A stretch of DNA of 64,000 nucleotides from Gemmatimonadota bacterium (GCA_016712265.1 JADJRJ010000029.1:62001-126000); one strand, 5' to 3'. Counted from the stretch's first letter, positions 8,731-17,668 are shown. The notes: a model not told the origin generated them from the letters alone. Made by a program: numbers and translations.

Positions 8731-11510
8731 CTCATTCCCCCTCCGTCCCGCGGCCGATGCACCTGGTCCGTTCGCCCGGGCTCTCGCTATTCCTCGCGAT
8801 CACCCTGGCAGGATGCAACAAGCTGTTGGATGCGCTGCCAGACGTGGCCAGCTGTGCCTCCTCCCTCGACGCGCGGCCCTTCGCGGCAACGCGCGGCGAG
8901 CGTTTCACCGGCAACGTGGAAGAGACGACGGCGCGCTGTCGGGGCGGCACGCGGGCGACGGAGCAGCGGGGCGCACCGTGGGTGGACTTCACGCATTACT
9001 GGGGAGCGGGCGACGCCAGCTCACGACATTGGCTCGGGACCAAGAACCTCCGGGGCATCAACGGCGCATTGATCGACCTGGAGTACGCCCGCGTCGAGTT
9101 GATCCGGTTCAACCTGTTCGATAACTCGGGGACCTGGCCGAGGTATGTATCCGGTGATTCGGCGGTGGAGGGGCCGGCCATCCGGCAGTGGCCCGAGATG
9201 CGCCTTCCACCAGGGCACGTCGCCTATGGGGAGGTCGGTGGACCTGGGGACCAGGCATGCACGGGAGAGTTGGTCAGGTTCCGGACGCTCACCGGGATCT
9301 GCAATGACCTCCGCAATCCGCTGATGGGTTCCACGGGGACGTTGTTCGCCCGCAATGTGGAGTTCGAGAGCACCTTCCCGCATGACGGCGGGGACTCCCT
9401 GGCACGCAACCGGCATGGGAGCCGCATCTCGCTCACCTCCCCGGATCCGCGTTTGGTGAGCCGGCGCTTGTTCACGAGGCTCCAGGACGATCCACAGGCG
9501 TGCAACGACGGGGCCGGGCCGGCTGGCAGTCCGGCGGCCGTTCGGTGCGACTACCTGAAGGCACCGTTCTTCAACGTGCTGGCGGCCTACTGGATCCAGT
9601 TCATGACCCATGACTGGTTCTCGCACCTGGATGAGGGGCGCAACGCCGCACCACAGATGACACTCGGGTGTCGGGACGCGTTTGCGGCGACTGGTAGATG
9701 CCGGGTGACGGATTCGGTCGGCCGCGCCCTCGTGGCCGACTCGTCGCCGCCCGTGCGGTTCGGCACACCTGCCGGTGAGCGGCTGGTGCGTGCACCGCGG
9801 ACCTTCCGCAACACCAACACGGCCTGGTGGGACGCGTCCCAACTGTATGGGTACGACGAGCGCTCCCGCGTGCGCGTCAAGCGTGACCCGTCCGACCCAG
9901 CCCGCCTCCTGATGGTACGGCAAGGAACCGAGGATCAGGGTTACCTCCCTGCGCTTGGTGACGGGGATCCGATGCACCCGGAGTGGGTGGGGCAGGAGGC
10001 GACCGGGTTTCCTGACAACTGGAGCATTGGCCTCAGCCTCCTGCACACGGTCTTTGCTCGCGAGCATAACCAGTTCGTGGCCGCCTTTCGCCGACAGGCC
10101 GCGGCCACGCCGGCCGCAGACTGTGGACTCCGGCGTCCGGGACGAGCCGACGCGCCGGTCTCCTACCGCGACGTAACCGCCGACGAGCTGTTTGAGGCGG
10201 CGCGGCTCGTTGTCGCCGCTGAAATCGCCAAGATCCACACCATCGAATGGACCACGCAGCTGCTGTACAACGAGCCGTTGTACAAGGCGATGAACGCGAA
10301 CTGGAACGGCCTGGTGGACGACGACAACATGGTCGGGTCGGCGCTGGCCCGCGTGGTGGCCTCGCTCGGCGCCTCGTCGAAGGGCTCACGCGCGGCATCC
10401 TGGTTCTCCGTGTTGGCGGCGGGAGCCGGGATCGTCGGTACGGGGAGCCAACGGCCGGATTGGAGCATCGATAGCACGCAGCACCTCAATGGTGGCGTCA
10501 ATCACTTCGGGTCTCCCTTCAACTTCCCGGAGGAGTTCGTCACGGTATATCGCCTGCACCCGCTGATCCCCGACGTGCTGGAGGTGCGACAGCTTGCGGC
10601 ACCGAACGCGGTGACCACGCATGTGCCCACCGTCGCGACCTTTCGCGGCAAGGCGACGCCATTGATGCGTGCCCACGGCGCCGCCGACTGGGCGCTGAGC
10701 CTGGGACGCCAGCGACTGGGGCTGCTCACCCTCCAGAACAGTCCCCGATTCCTGCAGCACCTACAGGTCAGCCGTGCCCCCGGTGCCGGCACCCTGGATG
10801 TGATGGCGCTGGACCTGTTGCGCGACCGCGAGCGCGGTGTGCCGCGATACAACGAGTTCCGCCGTCAGTACGGCCTCCGTCACGTGCGATCGTTCGATGA
10901 CTTCGTTGATGTGCGGCTCGCGGCCACCGCCCCGGAGCGTCTGCGGCAGGAGTCCATCGTGCAGGCGATGCGCGAGGTGTACGGGCAGCATCGCTGTGAC
11001 CAGCGCAAGGTGATCAGCCTCGCGTTGCGCAATCCGGACGGTTCGCCGATCACCGATTGCCTGGGATTCCCGGATGGCACCATCGTGGACAATGTCGAGG
11101 ATCTCGACGTCGTCGTCGGGTACCTCGCCGAGTTCACACGGCCGCACGGGTTCGCCATATCGGAGACGCAGTTCCTCGTCTTCGTGCTGAATGCGTCGCG
11201 TCGATTGTTCAGCGACCGCTTCTTCACCTCCAGCTACCGGCCGGAGATCTACTCGACGCTCGGGATGTCGTGGGTGGACCAGGGCGGGCCCGCGCCGATG
11301 CAGGAACCGGGGGAGGACAACGGGCATGCGAAGCAACCAGTGTCCACGTTCAAGCGGGTGTTGCTCCGCACGGTTCCGGAGCTGGCCGGAGAGCTGGCCG
11401 ACGTGCGCAACGTGTTTGATCCGTGGGCGCGCGATCGCGGGGCATACTACTCGCTGGATTGGACACCCCGCGCCCGCGCGCGCGCCGACGCGTCGTTCCG
11501 GCGCGAGTAG
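8727..11510 (+). CDS. Alpha-dioxygenase/cyclooxygenase-family heme lipoprotein
   Basis: A 927-residue animal-heme-peroxidase-superfamily protein closest to fatty-acid alpha-dioxygenases. Landmarks are WIQFMTHDWFSHL with distal His295, LLHTVFAREHN (438-448), EIAKIHTIEWT (His504), and EFVTVYRLHPLIPD with Tyr608 and His611. The Tyr-x-x-His pair corresponds to the radical Tyr385 and proximal His388 of COX-2. Downstream, RDRERGVPRYNEFRR and HGFAISETQF are plant alpha-DOX signatures. Family chemistry is oxygenation of fatty acids to 2-hydroperoxides. A signal peptide ends in a lipobox LAGC (Cys30), implying a membrane-anchored periplasmic or outer-membrane enzyme. The distal His lies much further from the N terminus than in plant enzymes, so there is an extra N-terminal region. 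The ATG overlaps the upstream stop (ATGA). Confidence 0.9.
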   Translation: MTHSPSVPRPMHLVRSPGLSLFLAITLAGCNKLLDALPDVASCASSLDARPFAATRGERFTGNVEETTARCRGGTRATEQRGAPWVDFTHYWGAGDASSRHWLGTKNLRGINGALIDLEYARVELIRFNLFDNSGTWPRYVSGDSAVEGPAIRQWPEMRLPPGHVAYGEVGGPGDQACTGELVRFRTLTGICNDLRNPLMGSTGTLFARNVEFESTFPHDGGDSLARNRHGSRISLTSPDPRLVSRRLFTRLQDDPQACNDGAGPAGSPAAVRCDYLKAPFFNVLAAYWIQFMTHDWFSHLDEGRNAAPQMTLGCRDAFAATGRCRVTDSVGRALVADSSPPVRFGTPAGERLVRAPRTFRNTNTAWWDASQLYGYDERSRVRVKRDPSDPARLLMVRQGTEDQGYLPALGDGDPMHPEWVGQEATGFPDNWSIGLSLLHTVFAREHNQFVAAFRRQAAATPAADCGLRRPGRADAPVSYRDVTADELFEAARLVVAAEIAKIHTIEWTTQLLYNEPLYKAMNANWNGLVDDDNMVGSALARVVASLGASSKGSRAASWFSVLAAGAGIVGTGSQRPDWSIDSTQHLNGGVNHFGSPFNFPEEFVTVYRLHPLIPDVLEVRQLAAPNAVTTHVPTVATFRGKATPLMRAHGAADWALSLGRQRLGLLTLQNSPRFLQHLQVSRAPGAGTLDVMALDLLRDRERGVPRYNEFRRQYGLRHVRSFDDFVDVRLAATAPERLRQESIVQAMREVYGQHRCDQRKVISLALRNPDGSPITDCLGFPDGTIVDNVEDLDVVVGYLAEFTRPHGFAISETQFLVFVLNASRRLFSDRFFTSSYRPEIYSTLGMSWVDQGGPAPMQEPGEDNGHAKQPVSTFKRVLLRTVPELAGELADVRNVFDPWARDRGAYYSLDWTPRARARADASFRRE

Positions 11511-11685
11511 TCTGCGCCGGACACCCGGGCGGCCGCGTTGCACCTCGTCGCTTCGTTGACCCGGCTGGGCCGACGACGGCGGCACCTGATTCGCATCCTC
11601 GCGCTGCATCACGAGTGTCCGCATACTTCCTGCACCGAGTGATGGCGTGCCTCGCGCGGTGCGGGCTTCTCCTCTTTCCAGTCGT

Positions 11686-12981
11686 ATGCGACGAGCGTTT
11701 CTTCTTGCGGGTGCGATGGCGCTGAGCGGTGGACGGGCCCTCGCCCAACCCTCCGTTACGATCGTGCGAGCGGCCCACCTCATTGATGGACGTGGCGGTG
11801 TTGTCGTCTCCCCGGCCGCGGTCCGCGTGGAAGGGGAACGCATCACGGCCGTGGGGCGCGACCTCCCGGTCCCCGCCGGGGCTCGCGTGATCGACCTTGG
11901 GGGGGCGACCCTCCTGCCGGGGTTGATCGACCTGCACACGCACCTGACGAGTCGGATGGGTGTGCACTGGGAGGACGGGCTGGTCAAGACGACCCCGGGT
12001 CACGACGCCTTGTGGGGGGCGCGCAACGCGCGGGTGACCCTCGAGGCAGGCTTCACCACGGTGCGCGATCTCGGTCCCACCTGGCCTTTTGTCGACGTTG
12101 ACCTGCGCAACGCCATCAACGAGGGCGCCGTCCCCGGGCCGCGAATGCTGGTCGCGGGGAACTACGTCTCCTCCACGGGCGGCGCGGGTGATGCCCGCCA
12201 GTTCTCGGTGTACGTGGACGTGCCGGTGGTGCGCAACCTCGCGGACGGTCCGGAGGAGGTCACCAAGGCGGTGCGCACCAACCTCAAGAATGGCGCGGAC
12301 CACATCAAGATCCTCGCCACGGGGGCCGTACTATCGAAGGGGATCTCACCCGGGGCGCAGCAATACTCGGACGCGGAGATCGCCGCCGCGGTGACCGAGG
12401 CGACGCGATGGGGCCGCATGGTCGCGTCGCACGCCCACGGGGCCTCGGGGATCAAGGCGTCCATCCGCGCCGGCGTCCGCACGGTCGACCATGGCTCGGA
12501 CCTCGACGAGGAAGCCATCACGCTGCTCAAGGCCTCGAACCGTCGCACCTTCTACGTGCCAACGCTCTACACGAGCTTTGCAATCGCCGAGGAGGGGGTG
12601 CAGAACAACATCCCGGCCCCGGAACGCGAACGCTCGCGCCAGATCGCGTCGGTGAAGGAGGCCGGCTTCCGCCGCGCCCTCGCGGCCGGCATCCCGATTG
12701 GGTTTGCGACGGACGCCGCGGTGATCCCGCACGGGCGCAACGCGCGTGAGTTTGCGATCCGCGTGGGCTTTGGCGAGTCGCCCATGGCCGCGATCGTCTC
12801 GGCGACGTCGCTCAACGCCGAGATTATGGGATGGTCGGATCGGGTGGGGAGCGTGGAGGTCGGGAAGTTCGCCGACCTCATCGCCGTGTCGGGCGATCCG
12901 CTGCGCGAGATCGGCGAGTTGGAGCGCGTGCGGTTTGTCATGAAGGGCGGCGTTATCGTCAGGAACGAGAACCCGCGTTAG
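11686..12981 (+). CDS. Secreted metal-dependent amidohydrolase (imidazolonepropionase/prolidase-like)
   Basis: 431 residues from the ATG at 11686, which gives a clean signal peptide (MRRAFLLAGAMALSGGRALA). The metal-binding DLHTH (His84, His86) follows the PGLID lead-in typical of the amidohydrolase superfamily. Further on come HIKILATGA, HAHG, DHGSDLD and a late TDAAVIPHG with the conserved Asp. These fit the exported COG1228 group, many of which cleave Xaa-Pro/Arg peptides or cyclic amides; substrate unknown. It follows the dioxygenase gene on the same strand by 175 bases, so a separate promoter is possible (TACTTCC at 11624). Its TAG stop lies inside a CGTTAGGC motif. Confidence 0.85.
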   Translation: MRRAFLLAGAMALSGGRALAQPSVTIVRAAHLIDGRGGVVVSPAAVRVEGERITAVGRDLPVPAGARVIDLGGATLLPGLIDLHTHLTSRMGVHWEDGLVKTTPGHDALWGARNARVTLEAGFTTVRDLGPTWPFVDVDLRNAINEGAVPGPRMLVAGNYVSSTGGAGDARQFSVYVDVPVVRNLADGPEEVTKAVRTNLKNGADHIKILATGAVLSKGISPGAQQYSDAEIAAAVTEATRWGRMVASHAHGASGIKASIRAGVRTVDHGSDLDEEAITLLKASNRRTFYVPTLYTSFAIAEEGVQNNIPAPERERSRQIASVKEAGFRRALAAGIPIGFATDAAVIPHGRNAREFAIRVGFGESPMAAIVSATSLNAEIMGWSDRVGSVEVGKFADLIAVSGDPLREIGELERVRFVMKGGVIVRNENPR

Positions 12982-13008
12982 GCTTCCTCACCTCTTCAGG
13001 TTGGCACG

Positions 13009-13566
13009 ATGGCCTTCATTCGATATACCCCAGAGCATGGGCTCCGTCCGGAGGAGCGGGTGGCGGACCCCGACAACATCATCCAGATCCATGCGGGGCA
13101 CCCGTCGGTCATGCGGCACCACCATGGCCTCTACCGTGCCCTGATGCATGATCCCGGGCCGCTCCCGCGACGGCTGCGGGAAATGGTCGCGGTGCGTATT
13201 TCCGCGCTGAATCACTGCCGGTATTGACTGCATCATCACGGAGCGGGTCTCCGTCAGATCCTGGGGCAGGAGGGCATGGAGGGCACGAGCCAGGACGCGA
13301 TGCTGGCGGCCCTCGGGGATACCAACACGCCGGTGTGGCCGGTCCAACGCGCCGAAGAAGTGGCGTTGCGATACGCCGACCTTCTCACCCGCGCGCCGTG
13401 GCTCGTTGCCGCCGCGCATGTCGCGGAGCTGCGTGCGGCGGGGTTCGACGATCGCGCGATCCATGACCTCTGCGCGATCGTCGGGTACTTCGCCTTCGTC
13501 AACCGGATTGCCGATGGACTCGGCGTGGAGCTCGAGGGGGAACTACCGCCCGCAACTGACGGCTGA
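13009..13566 (+). CDS. AhpD-like (peroxidase-related) selenoprotein, TGA read as selenocysteine
   Basis: An open frame interrupted only by TGA at 13225-13227; reading through gives 185 residues of the AhpD/carboxymuconolactone-decarboxylase fold. The TGA falls exactly on the second Cys of the active site: NHCRY-U-LHHHG with Cys70 and Sec73. Spacing is Glu58-x11-Cys70-x2-Sec73-x3-His77, the same as Glu118, Cys130, Cys133, His137 of mycobacterial AhpD. A hairpin fitting bacterial SECIS rules starts 10 bases after the TGA. AhpD-type proteins use a CxxC pair for thiol-dependent peroxide reduction; Sec would raise reactivity. AhpD-like selenoproteins have been reported in bacteria. A conventional reading would wrongly split this into a 72-residue ORF and a fragment. 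Its 3' end overlaps the convergent M1 peptidase by 24 bases. Selenium machinery is not in the window. Confidence 0.85.
13225..13227 (+). other. UGA selenocysteine codon (Sec73)
   Basis: The TGA sits in frame between CGG-TAT and CTG-CAT, at the position where AhpD relatives have the second active-site Cys. The frame on both sides encodes continuous family sequence, and no other stop occurs until 13564. Confidence 0.83.
13238..13254 (+). promoter_or_regulatory. Bacterial SECIS-like stem-loop
   Basis: ACGGAG (13238-13243) pairs perfectly with CTCCGT (13249-13254) around the loop CGGGT. The apical loop starts 17 bases after the UGA (16 intervening), and a G is in the first two loop bases. Published bacterial SECIS rules ask for about 16-37 bases of spacing, a stem of 4 or more pairs and a loop of 3-14 with an early G; all hold. 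SelB would bind this element. Confidence 0.72.
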
Positions 13567-15579
13567 CGGACGATTCGGGACCGTGGCGGCCGGCGCGGTA
13601 GCGCCTGACGAGCGCGGCCAGGTGTTGTCCGACGGGTCGCGATCCGGGAACCGACAGTCGGGGTCGAGCGTCACGCGTTCCACTTTGCGCCCCCCGAACA
13701 TCAGGTTCGCGACAAACGTCTTGCTGCCGCCAAACCAGACATCCACCGGGTACGTGACCCGGGCGGTCCGCGCATCCAGCATTACCGCGTTCTTCATCGG
13801 GCGGATCGGGGGCCCGCTGGACGCAAACTCCACCTTCAACACCACGGGCGATGGCATTTGCCCATCCTGCCGCACGGTCACGCCCGTGCGAATCCCGGCC
13901 TGCCGCACGTCCGCGATCGAGCCGTCCACGCTCTCAGTGGTGAAGAGCCAATAGTACCAGAACCATCCCAGGTCCTGCTTGAGTGCGTCCTGCATGAAGA
14001 ACATCCAGTCCCACGGCGAGGGATGCTTCCACATCCACGCCTCGCCCCAGGCCTTCTGCGCGCGGATGACGGCGCTGTCCCCGACGATCCCACCAAGCAT
14101 CGAGAGCATCAGTGGGGTCTTCGTGTAGGTGGTAAAGCCGTAGAAGCCCGGGCCGGCATAGTTGGCATTCCACATCATCGGGGGTTCGGCCTCGTTCCCC
14201 GAAGTGCGTCCGTAGGATTGGCCCAGGCCGTTCAGGTTCGGCGCAACCTTCTGGTTGTCCGCCGCCGACAGGACGTTCATGTACTGGTTGAACCCCTCGT
14301 CCATCCACCCGTACCAGGTCTCGTTGTTGGAGACCACCATCGGCCACCATTGGTGCGCCGTCTCGTGATCCGCCGCCCCGATGTTGGAGTTGATCACCAT
14401 CGGGTACTCCATCCCGGCACTCGGTCCGTCCTGCAGGGTGAGTTGCGGGAACTGGTACGGGAACCAGAGCCGCGAATAGAACTCGAGGGCATGGCGGCTC
14501 ACCGGGCCGGCATTGGCATAGAGATTTGCGCGCCCCGGGAGGTAGACCATGTGAATCGGCACCGCCCCCTTGCCGGGGATCGTCGCCCGTGTGGCGGTCC
14601 AGACAAACTTGCGCGCCGTGGCCCACGCAAAGTCGTTGACGTTGTCGGCGACCAGATGCCAGGTCAGGCGGTCTCCTGGCGCGGTGGCCACTCCGGGACC
14701 GACCTCGTCCGGTCCGACGATGGTCGTGATCGCGTCCGTCGATGTCACGCGGGCGAGACGCTCGCGAATCGAAGCGGTCAGGACCTGTTCGGGATTCGCC
14801 AACGTGCCGGTGCCACTCACAATCCAGCCCGCTGGCACGTCGATCTGCACGTCGTAGCGGCCAAAGTCGTTGTAAAACTCGCTGGGGCCGAGGTACAGCT
14901 CGTTGTCCCATCCACGCAAGTCGTCGTAGACGGCCACGCGCGGGAACCATTGGGTCGGTTGGTAGAGCGAGTCCGCCCAGCGCATGGTCATCCGATGGCC
15001 GAGGCCCGGCCCGCCCGGAAGCTTGAACGTCCAGTCCAGGTCGATGGTTGCTTTCCCCCGGGGGGCGATCGGCGACGACAGCGCGATGCGGGCGTTGGTG
15101 ACCGTCGCGCCAATCAGCGTCGGTTCGGCCGCCGCGGCGTTAGGTCCTCCCGTTGGCGCCAGACGACCCGCGGTTCCGTTCACCGCCAATCGCGTGACCA
15201 CCATCCCCTCATGGTTCTCGGCGGGTACCCAGGTCGCCGCGCGGGGATTCTCCCCGCGAAAGTGGTTGCCCGGGAGGCGCAGGCCAATGGTGCGCAACGT
15301 GTCCGGGCTGTCGTTATGCACGGTGATCGTCTCGGAGCCCGTCAGGCGTGACGTCGCGACGTCGAGCCGGACCCGGATGGCGTAGTCGGTCTTGAGCTGC
15401 CAGTAGTTGCGCCCCGGGCGCCCCGTCGAATCGCGTGTGCCGGCGGCGAAGGCGCGGCGGATCGCGTTGGTCATCGGCACGTCGCGGCGGATCGCACGCT
15501 CGGGGCGTGGAGCCGCCACCTGGGCCGGCAGGGGAGTGGCGAGCGGAAGCAGCAGGAGGGGCAGGACGTGACGCAGCAT
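13543..15579 (-). CDS. Secreted M1-family metallopeptidase
   Basis: 678 residues from the ATG at 15579, which opens a signal peptide (MLRHVLPLLLLPLATPLPAQ). The zinc site is HETAH-x18-E, with the third ligand in the WMDEGFNQY segment, the gluzincin pattern of M1 aminopeptidases. The usual GxMEN exopeptidase motif is present as GMEYP in SAGMEYPMVINS, with Asn replaced by Tyr, as in several exported bacterial M1 proteins. Residues 60-270 hold the beta-rich N-terminal domain. It probably digests peptides in the periplasm. The last 24 bases overlap the convergent selenoprotein gene. A long antisense frame across it is a codon-bias shadow. Confidence 0.9.
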   Translation of the reverse strand: MLRHVLPLLLLPLATPLPAQVAAPRPERAIRRDVPMTNAIRRAFAAGTRDSTGRPGRNYWQLKTDYAIRVRLDVATSRLTGSETITVHNDSPDTLRTIGLRLPGNHFRGENPRAATWVPAENHEGMVVTRLAVNGTAGRLAPTGGPNAAAAEPTLIGATVTNARIALSSPIAPRGKATIDLDWTFKLPGGPGLGHRMTMRWADSLYQPTQWFPRVAVYDDLRGWDNELYLGPSEFYNDFGRYDVQIDVPAGWIVSGTGTLANPEQVLTASIRERLARVTSTDAITTIVGPDEVGPGVATAPGDRLTWHLVADNVNDFAWATARKFVWTATRATIPGKGAVPIHMVYLPGRANLYANAGPVSRHALEFYSRLWFPYQFPQLTLQDGPSAGMEYPMVINSNIGAADHETAHQWWPMVVSNNETWYGWMDEGFNQYMNVLSAADNQKVAPNLNGLGQSYGRTSGNEAEPPMMWNANYAGPGFYGFTTYTKTPLMLSMLGGIVGDSAVIRAQKAWGEAWMWKHPSPWDWMFFMQDALKQDLGWFWYYWLFTTESVDGSIADVRQAGIRTGVTVRQDGQMPSPVVLKVEFASSGPPIRPMKNAVMLDARTARVTYPVDVWFGGSKTFVANLMFGGRKVERVTLDPDCRFPDRDPSDNTWPRSSGATAPAATVPNRPSAVSCGR

Positions 15580-15718
15580 AGGCTTCAGAGCCGGTGTTCG
15601 CGGGATGGGACGTGATTCCCGTAGTATACCTCCGGGCACTCACAACGACTCTTTCGGCCTTCATGACCAGCAGCTTCACCGTGTCCTCGGCACGATGCGC
15701 GCGACGCCGGAACCCTCG

Positions 15719-15741
15719 AGCGCTCCCGGTGCGGGAGCGCT
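15719..15741. promoter_or_regulatory. Perfect 10-bp hairpin between divergent genes
   Basis: AGCGCTCCCG and CGGGAGCGCT are separated by GTG. It lies between the divergent starts of the M1 peptidase (15579, minus) and the ABC exporter (15770, plus), 28 bases before the latter. There is no T-run after it. It could be an operator or a leader hairpin of the ABC gene. Confidence 0.4.
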
Positions 15742-15769
15742 GCGAACCGGATCAGCGAAAACCTGACAG

Positions 15770-17668
15770 ATGATGCGTCCGCCCGGCCCACGTCGTGCGT
15801 CAAAGGACCCGAATGCCCCCGCGCCTTCGCTGAGGGAGCGGTGGCAGGCATTGCAGTACGTGCCGCGGCTCCTCCGGCTCATCTGGGAGACGCACAGAGG
15901 GTACACCGCCACCCTCGCGGTGGTGCAGGTGACCAGTGGGTTGCTTCCCGTCGCGCAGCTCTGGGTGGCGAAACTGATCATCGACGGCGTGCTCGAGGCC
16001 CAACAGGCCGGCGCGGGGTGGCGGGCGGTGCTCCCGCTGGTGTTGCTGGAGGTCGGTCTCGTTATCCTCGCCGAGCTGATGCATCGCGGGGCGTCGCTCG
16101 TGGAAGGACAGTTGTCCGACCTGTTCGCGATCCGGTCCACGGTGCGACTTATGGAGCACGCCGCCACCCTCGACCTGGCGAAGTTCGAGGATCCCGCCTT
16201 CTACGACCAGTTGGAGCGCGCGCGTCGCCAGACGGCTGGGCGGCTGGGGCTCCTGGGTTCGGTACTGCGCTTCGGGGAATCCGTCGTGACGATGGCGACG
16301 ATGGCGGCCGTGCTGCTCACGTTCAACCCGTGGCTGGTGCTACTGCTCGCGATCACGATCCTCCCGCGGCTCGCCAGCGAGTCGCATTTCGCCGGGCGGC
16401 AGTACGCCCTCATGCATGCCTGGACACCGCGCCGGCGGCAGCTCGACTACCTGCGGTATGCGGGCGCGAGCAAGGAGACGGCGAAGGAGGTCCAGCTGTT
16501 CGGACTCGCGCCGTGGCTCATCGCGCGCTTCCGTCGACTGTCCGAGTGGTACTACCGCGAAAATCGCGCGCTTGCAGTGCGGAGGTCCCTCGTAGGAGCA
16601 GGACTGAGCGTTCTCTCGACGATCGGGTACTACACGGCGTACCTCCTGATCGTCGTGCAGGCGGTGCAGGGCACCATCACCATCGGCTCACTCACCTTCC
16701 TGGCCGCCTCGTTCCGGCGTGGCCGCGACCTGCTCCAGGGGCTCCTCGGCCTGGTCACCGGCGTGCACGAGGAAGCGCTGTACCTCCGGGACCTCTTCCT
16801 GTTCTTCGAGATGCAGCCAGCGATCAGCAGCCCGCCCGATGGGCCGCCGCTGCCTGCGGCATGGCGGGAAGGGTTCCGCTTTGAGGGGGTCGGCTTTCGC
16901 TATCCCGGGAGCGATCGCTGGGCTGTGCGGAACCTCTCATTCACCATGGCGCCGGGGGAGCGCGTCGCGCTGGTCGGGGAGAACGGCGCAGGCAAGACGA
17001 CGCTCACCAAGCTGCTGGCGCGCCTCTATGATCCGACCGAGGGGCGCATCCTGCTCGACGGGCGTGACCTGCGCGACTACGACCTGGCGAGCGTACGGCG
17101 CGCCATTGGCGTGATCTTCCAGGACTTCGTTCGGTACGACATGCGGGTGGCAGAAAACGTGGGTGTGGGGGAGATCGACGTGGCGCGCGACTGGTTGGAC
17201 CAGGACGATGGACGCTCCGTCGATCCCGGGAACGAGCCGCCACCAGCTGAGATGGTGGCGTCTGCCGAGAAGGCCCAGGCGACGGGCCTGCTGGAGAAGT
17301 TCCCCCATCGGTGGCGCCAGATGCTCGGGCGTCGCTTTCAGGAGGGGCTCGACCTGTCGGGCGGCGAGTGGCAGCGCATCGCCCTGGCGAGGGCGTACAT
17401 GCGCGACGCTCAAGTCATGATCCTGGATGAACCGACGGCCGCGCTCGATGCGCGCGCGGAAGCCGAGGTCTTCCAGCGTTTTGCCGGCCTCATGGCCGGC
17501 CGCGGGGCCGTGATCATCTCGCATCGGTTCTCCACGGTGCGCATGGCGGACCGCATCCTCGTACTCCGGGACGGCCAGCTGTTGGAGGAAGGGACGCACG
17601 ACGCCCTCCTGGCGGGCGATGGTCTGTACCGGGAGTTGTTCGACCTGCAGGCATCGGGCTATCGTTAG
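15770..17668 (+). CDS. ABC exporter, fused permease and ATPase
   Basis: 632-residue half-transporter with a transmembrane domain in about residues 45-350 followed by one ATPase domain. Walker A is VGENGAGKTTLTK (near 402), the ABC signature is LSGGEWQRIALAR (near 529), and Walker B is VMILDEPTAALD (near 549) followed by ISHRFSTVRMADRI with the H-loop. This is the MsbA/lipid-or-drug exporter architecture; it would work as a dimer. Between Walker A and signature there is an insert rich in Asp, Glu and Pro (about 470-500). The substrate cannot be read from sequence. Its TAG stop lies in a CGTTAGGC motif, and the decarboxylase gene begins 3 bases later. Confidence 0.92.
   Translation: MMRPPGPRRASKDPNAPAPSLRERWQALQYVPRLLRLIWETHRGYTATLAVVQVTSGLLPVAQLWVAKLIIDGVLEAQQAGAGWRAVLPLVLLEVGLVILAELMHRGASLVEGQLSDLFAIRSTVRLMEHAATLDLAKFEDPAFYDQLERARRQTAGRLGLLGSVLRFGESVVTMATMAAVLLTFNPWLVLLLAITILPRLASESHFAGRQYALMHAWTPRRRQLDYLRYAGASKETAKEVQLFGLAPWLIARFRRLSEWYYRENRALAVRRSLVGAGLSVLSTIGYYTAYLLIVVQAVQGTITIGSLTFLAASFRRGRDLLQGLLGLVTGVHEEALYLRDLFLFFEMQPAISSPPDGPPLPAAWREGFRFEGVGFRYPGSDRWAVRNLSFTMAPGERVALVGENGAGKTTLTKLLARLYDPTEGRILLDGRDLRDYDLASVRRAIGVIFQDFVRYDMRVAENVGVGEIDVARDWLDQDDGRSVDPGNEPPPAEMVASAEKAQATGLLEKFPHRWRQMLGRRFQEGLDLSGGEWQRIALARAYMRDAQVMILDEPTAALDARAEAEVFQRFAGLMAGRGAVIISHRFSTVRMADRILVLRDGQLLEEGTHDALLAGDGLYRELFDLQASGYR

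Noticed and set aside
13009..13227. AhpD-like gene as a pseudogene or sequencing error at TGA
   Set aside because: The TGA sits exactly at the catalytic Cys, the frame is otherwise intact, and a SECIS-like hairpin follows at the right distance, so Sec is the simpler explanation; an error cannot be excluded by sequence alone.
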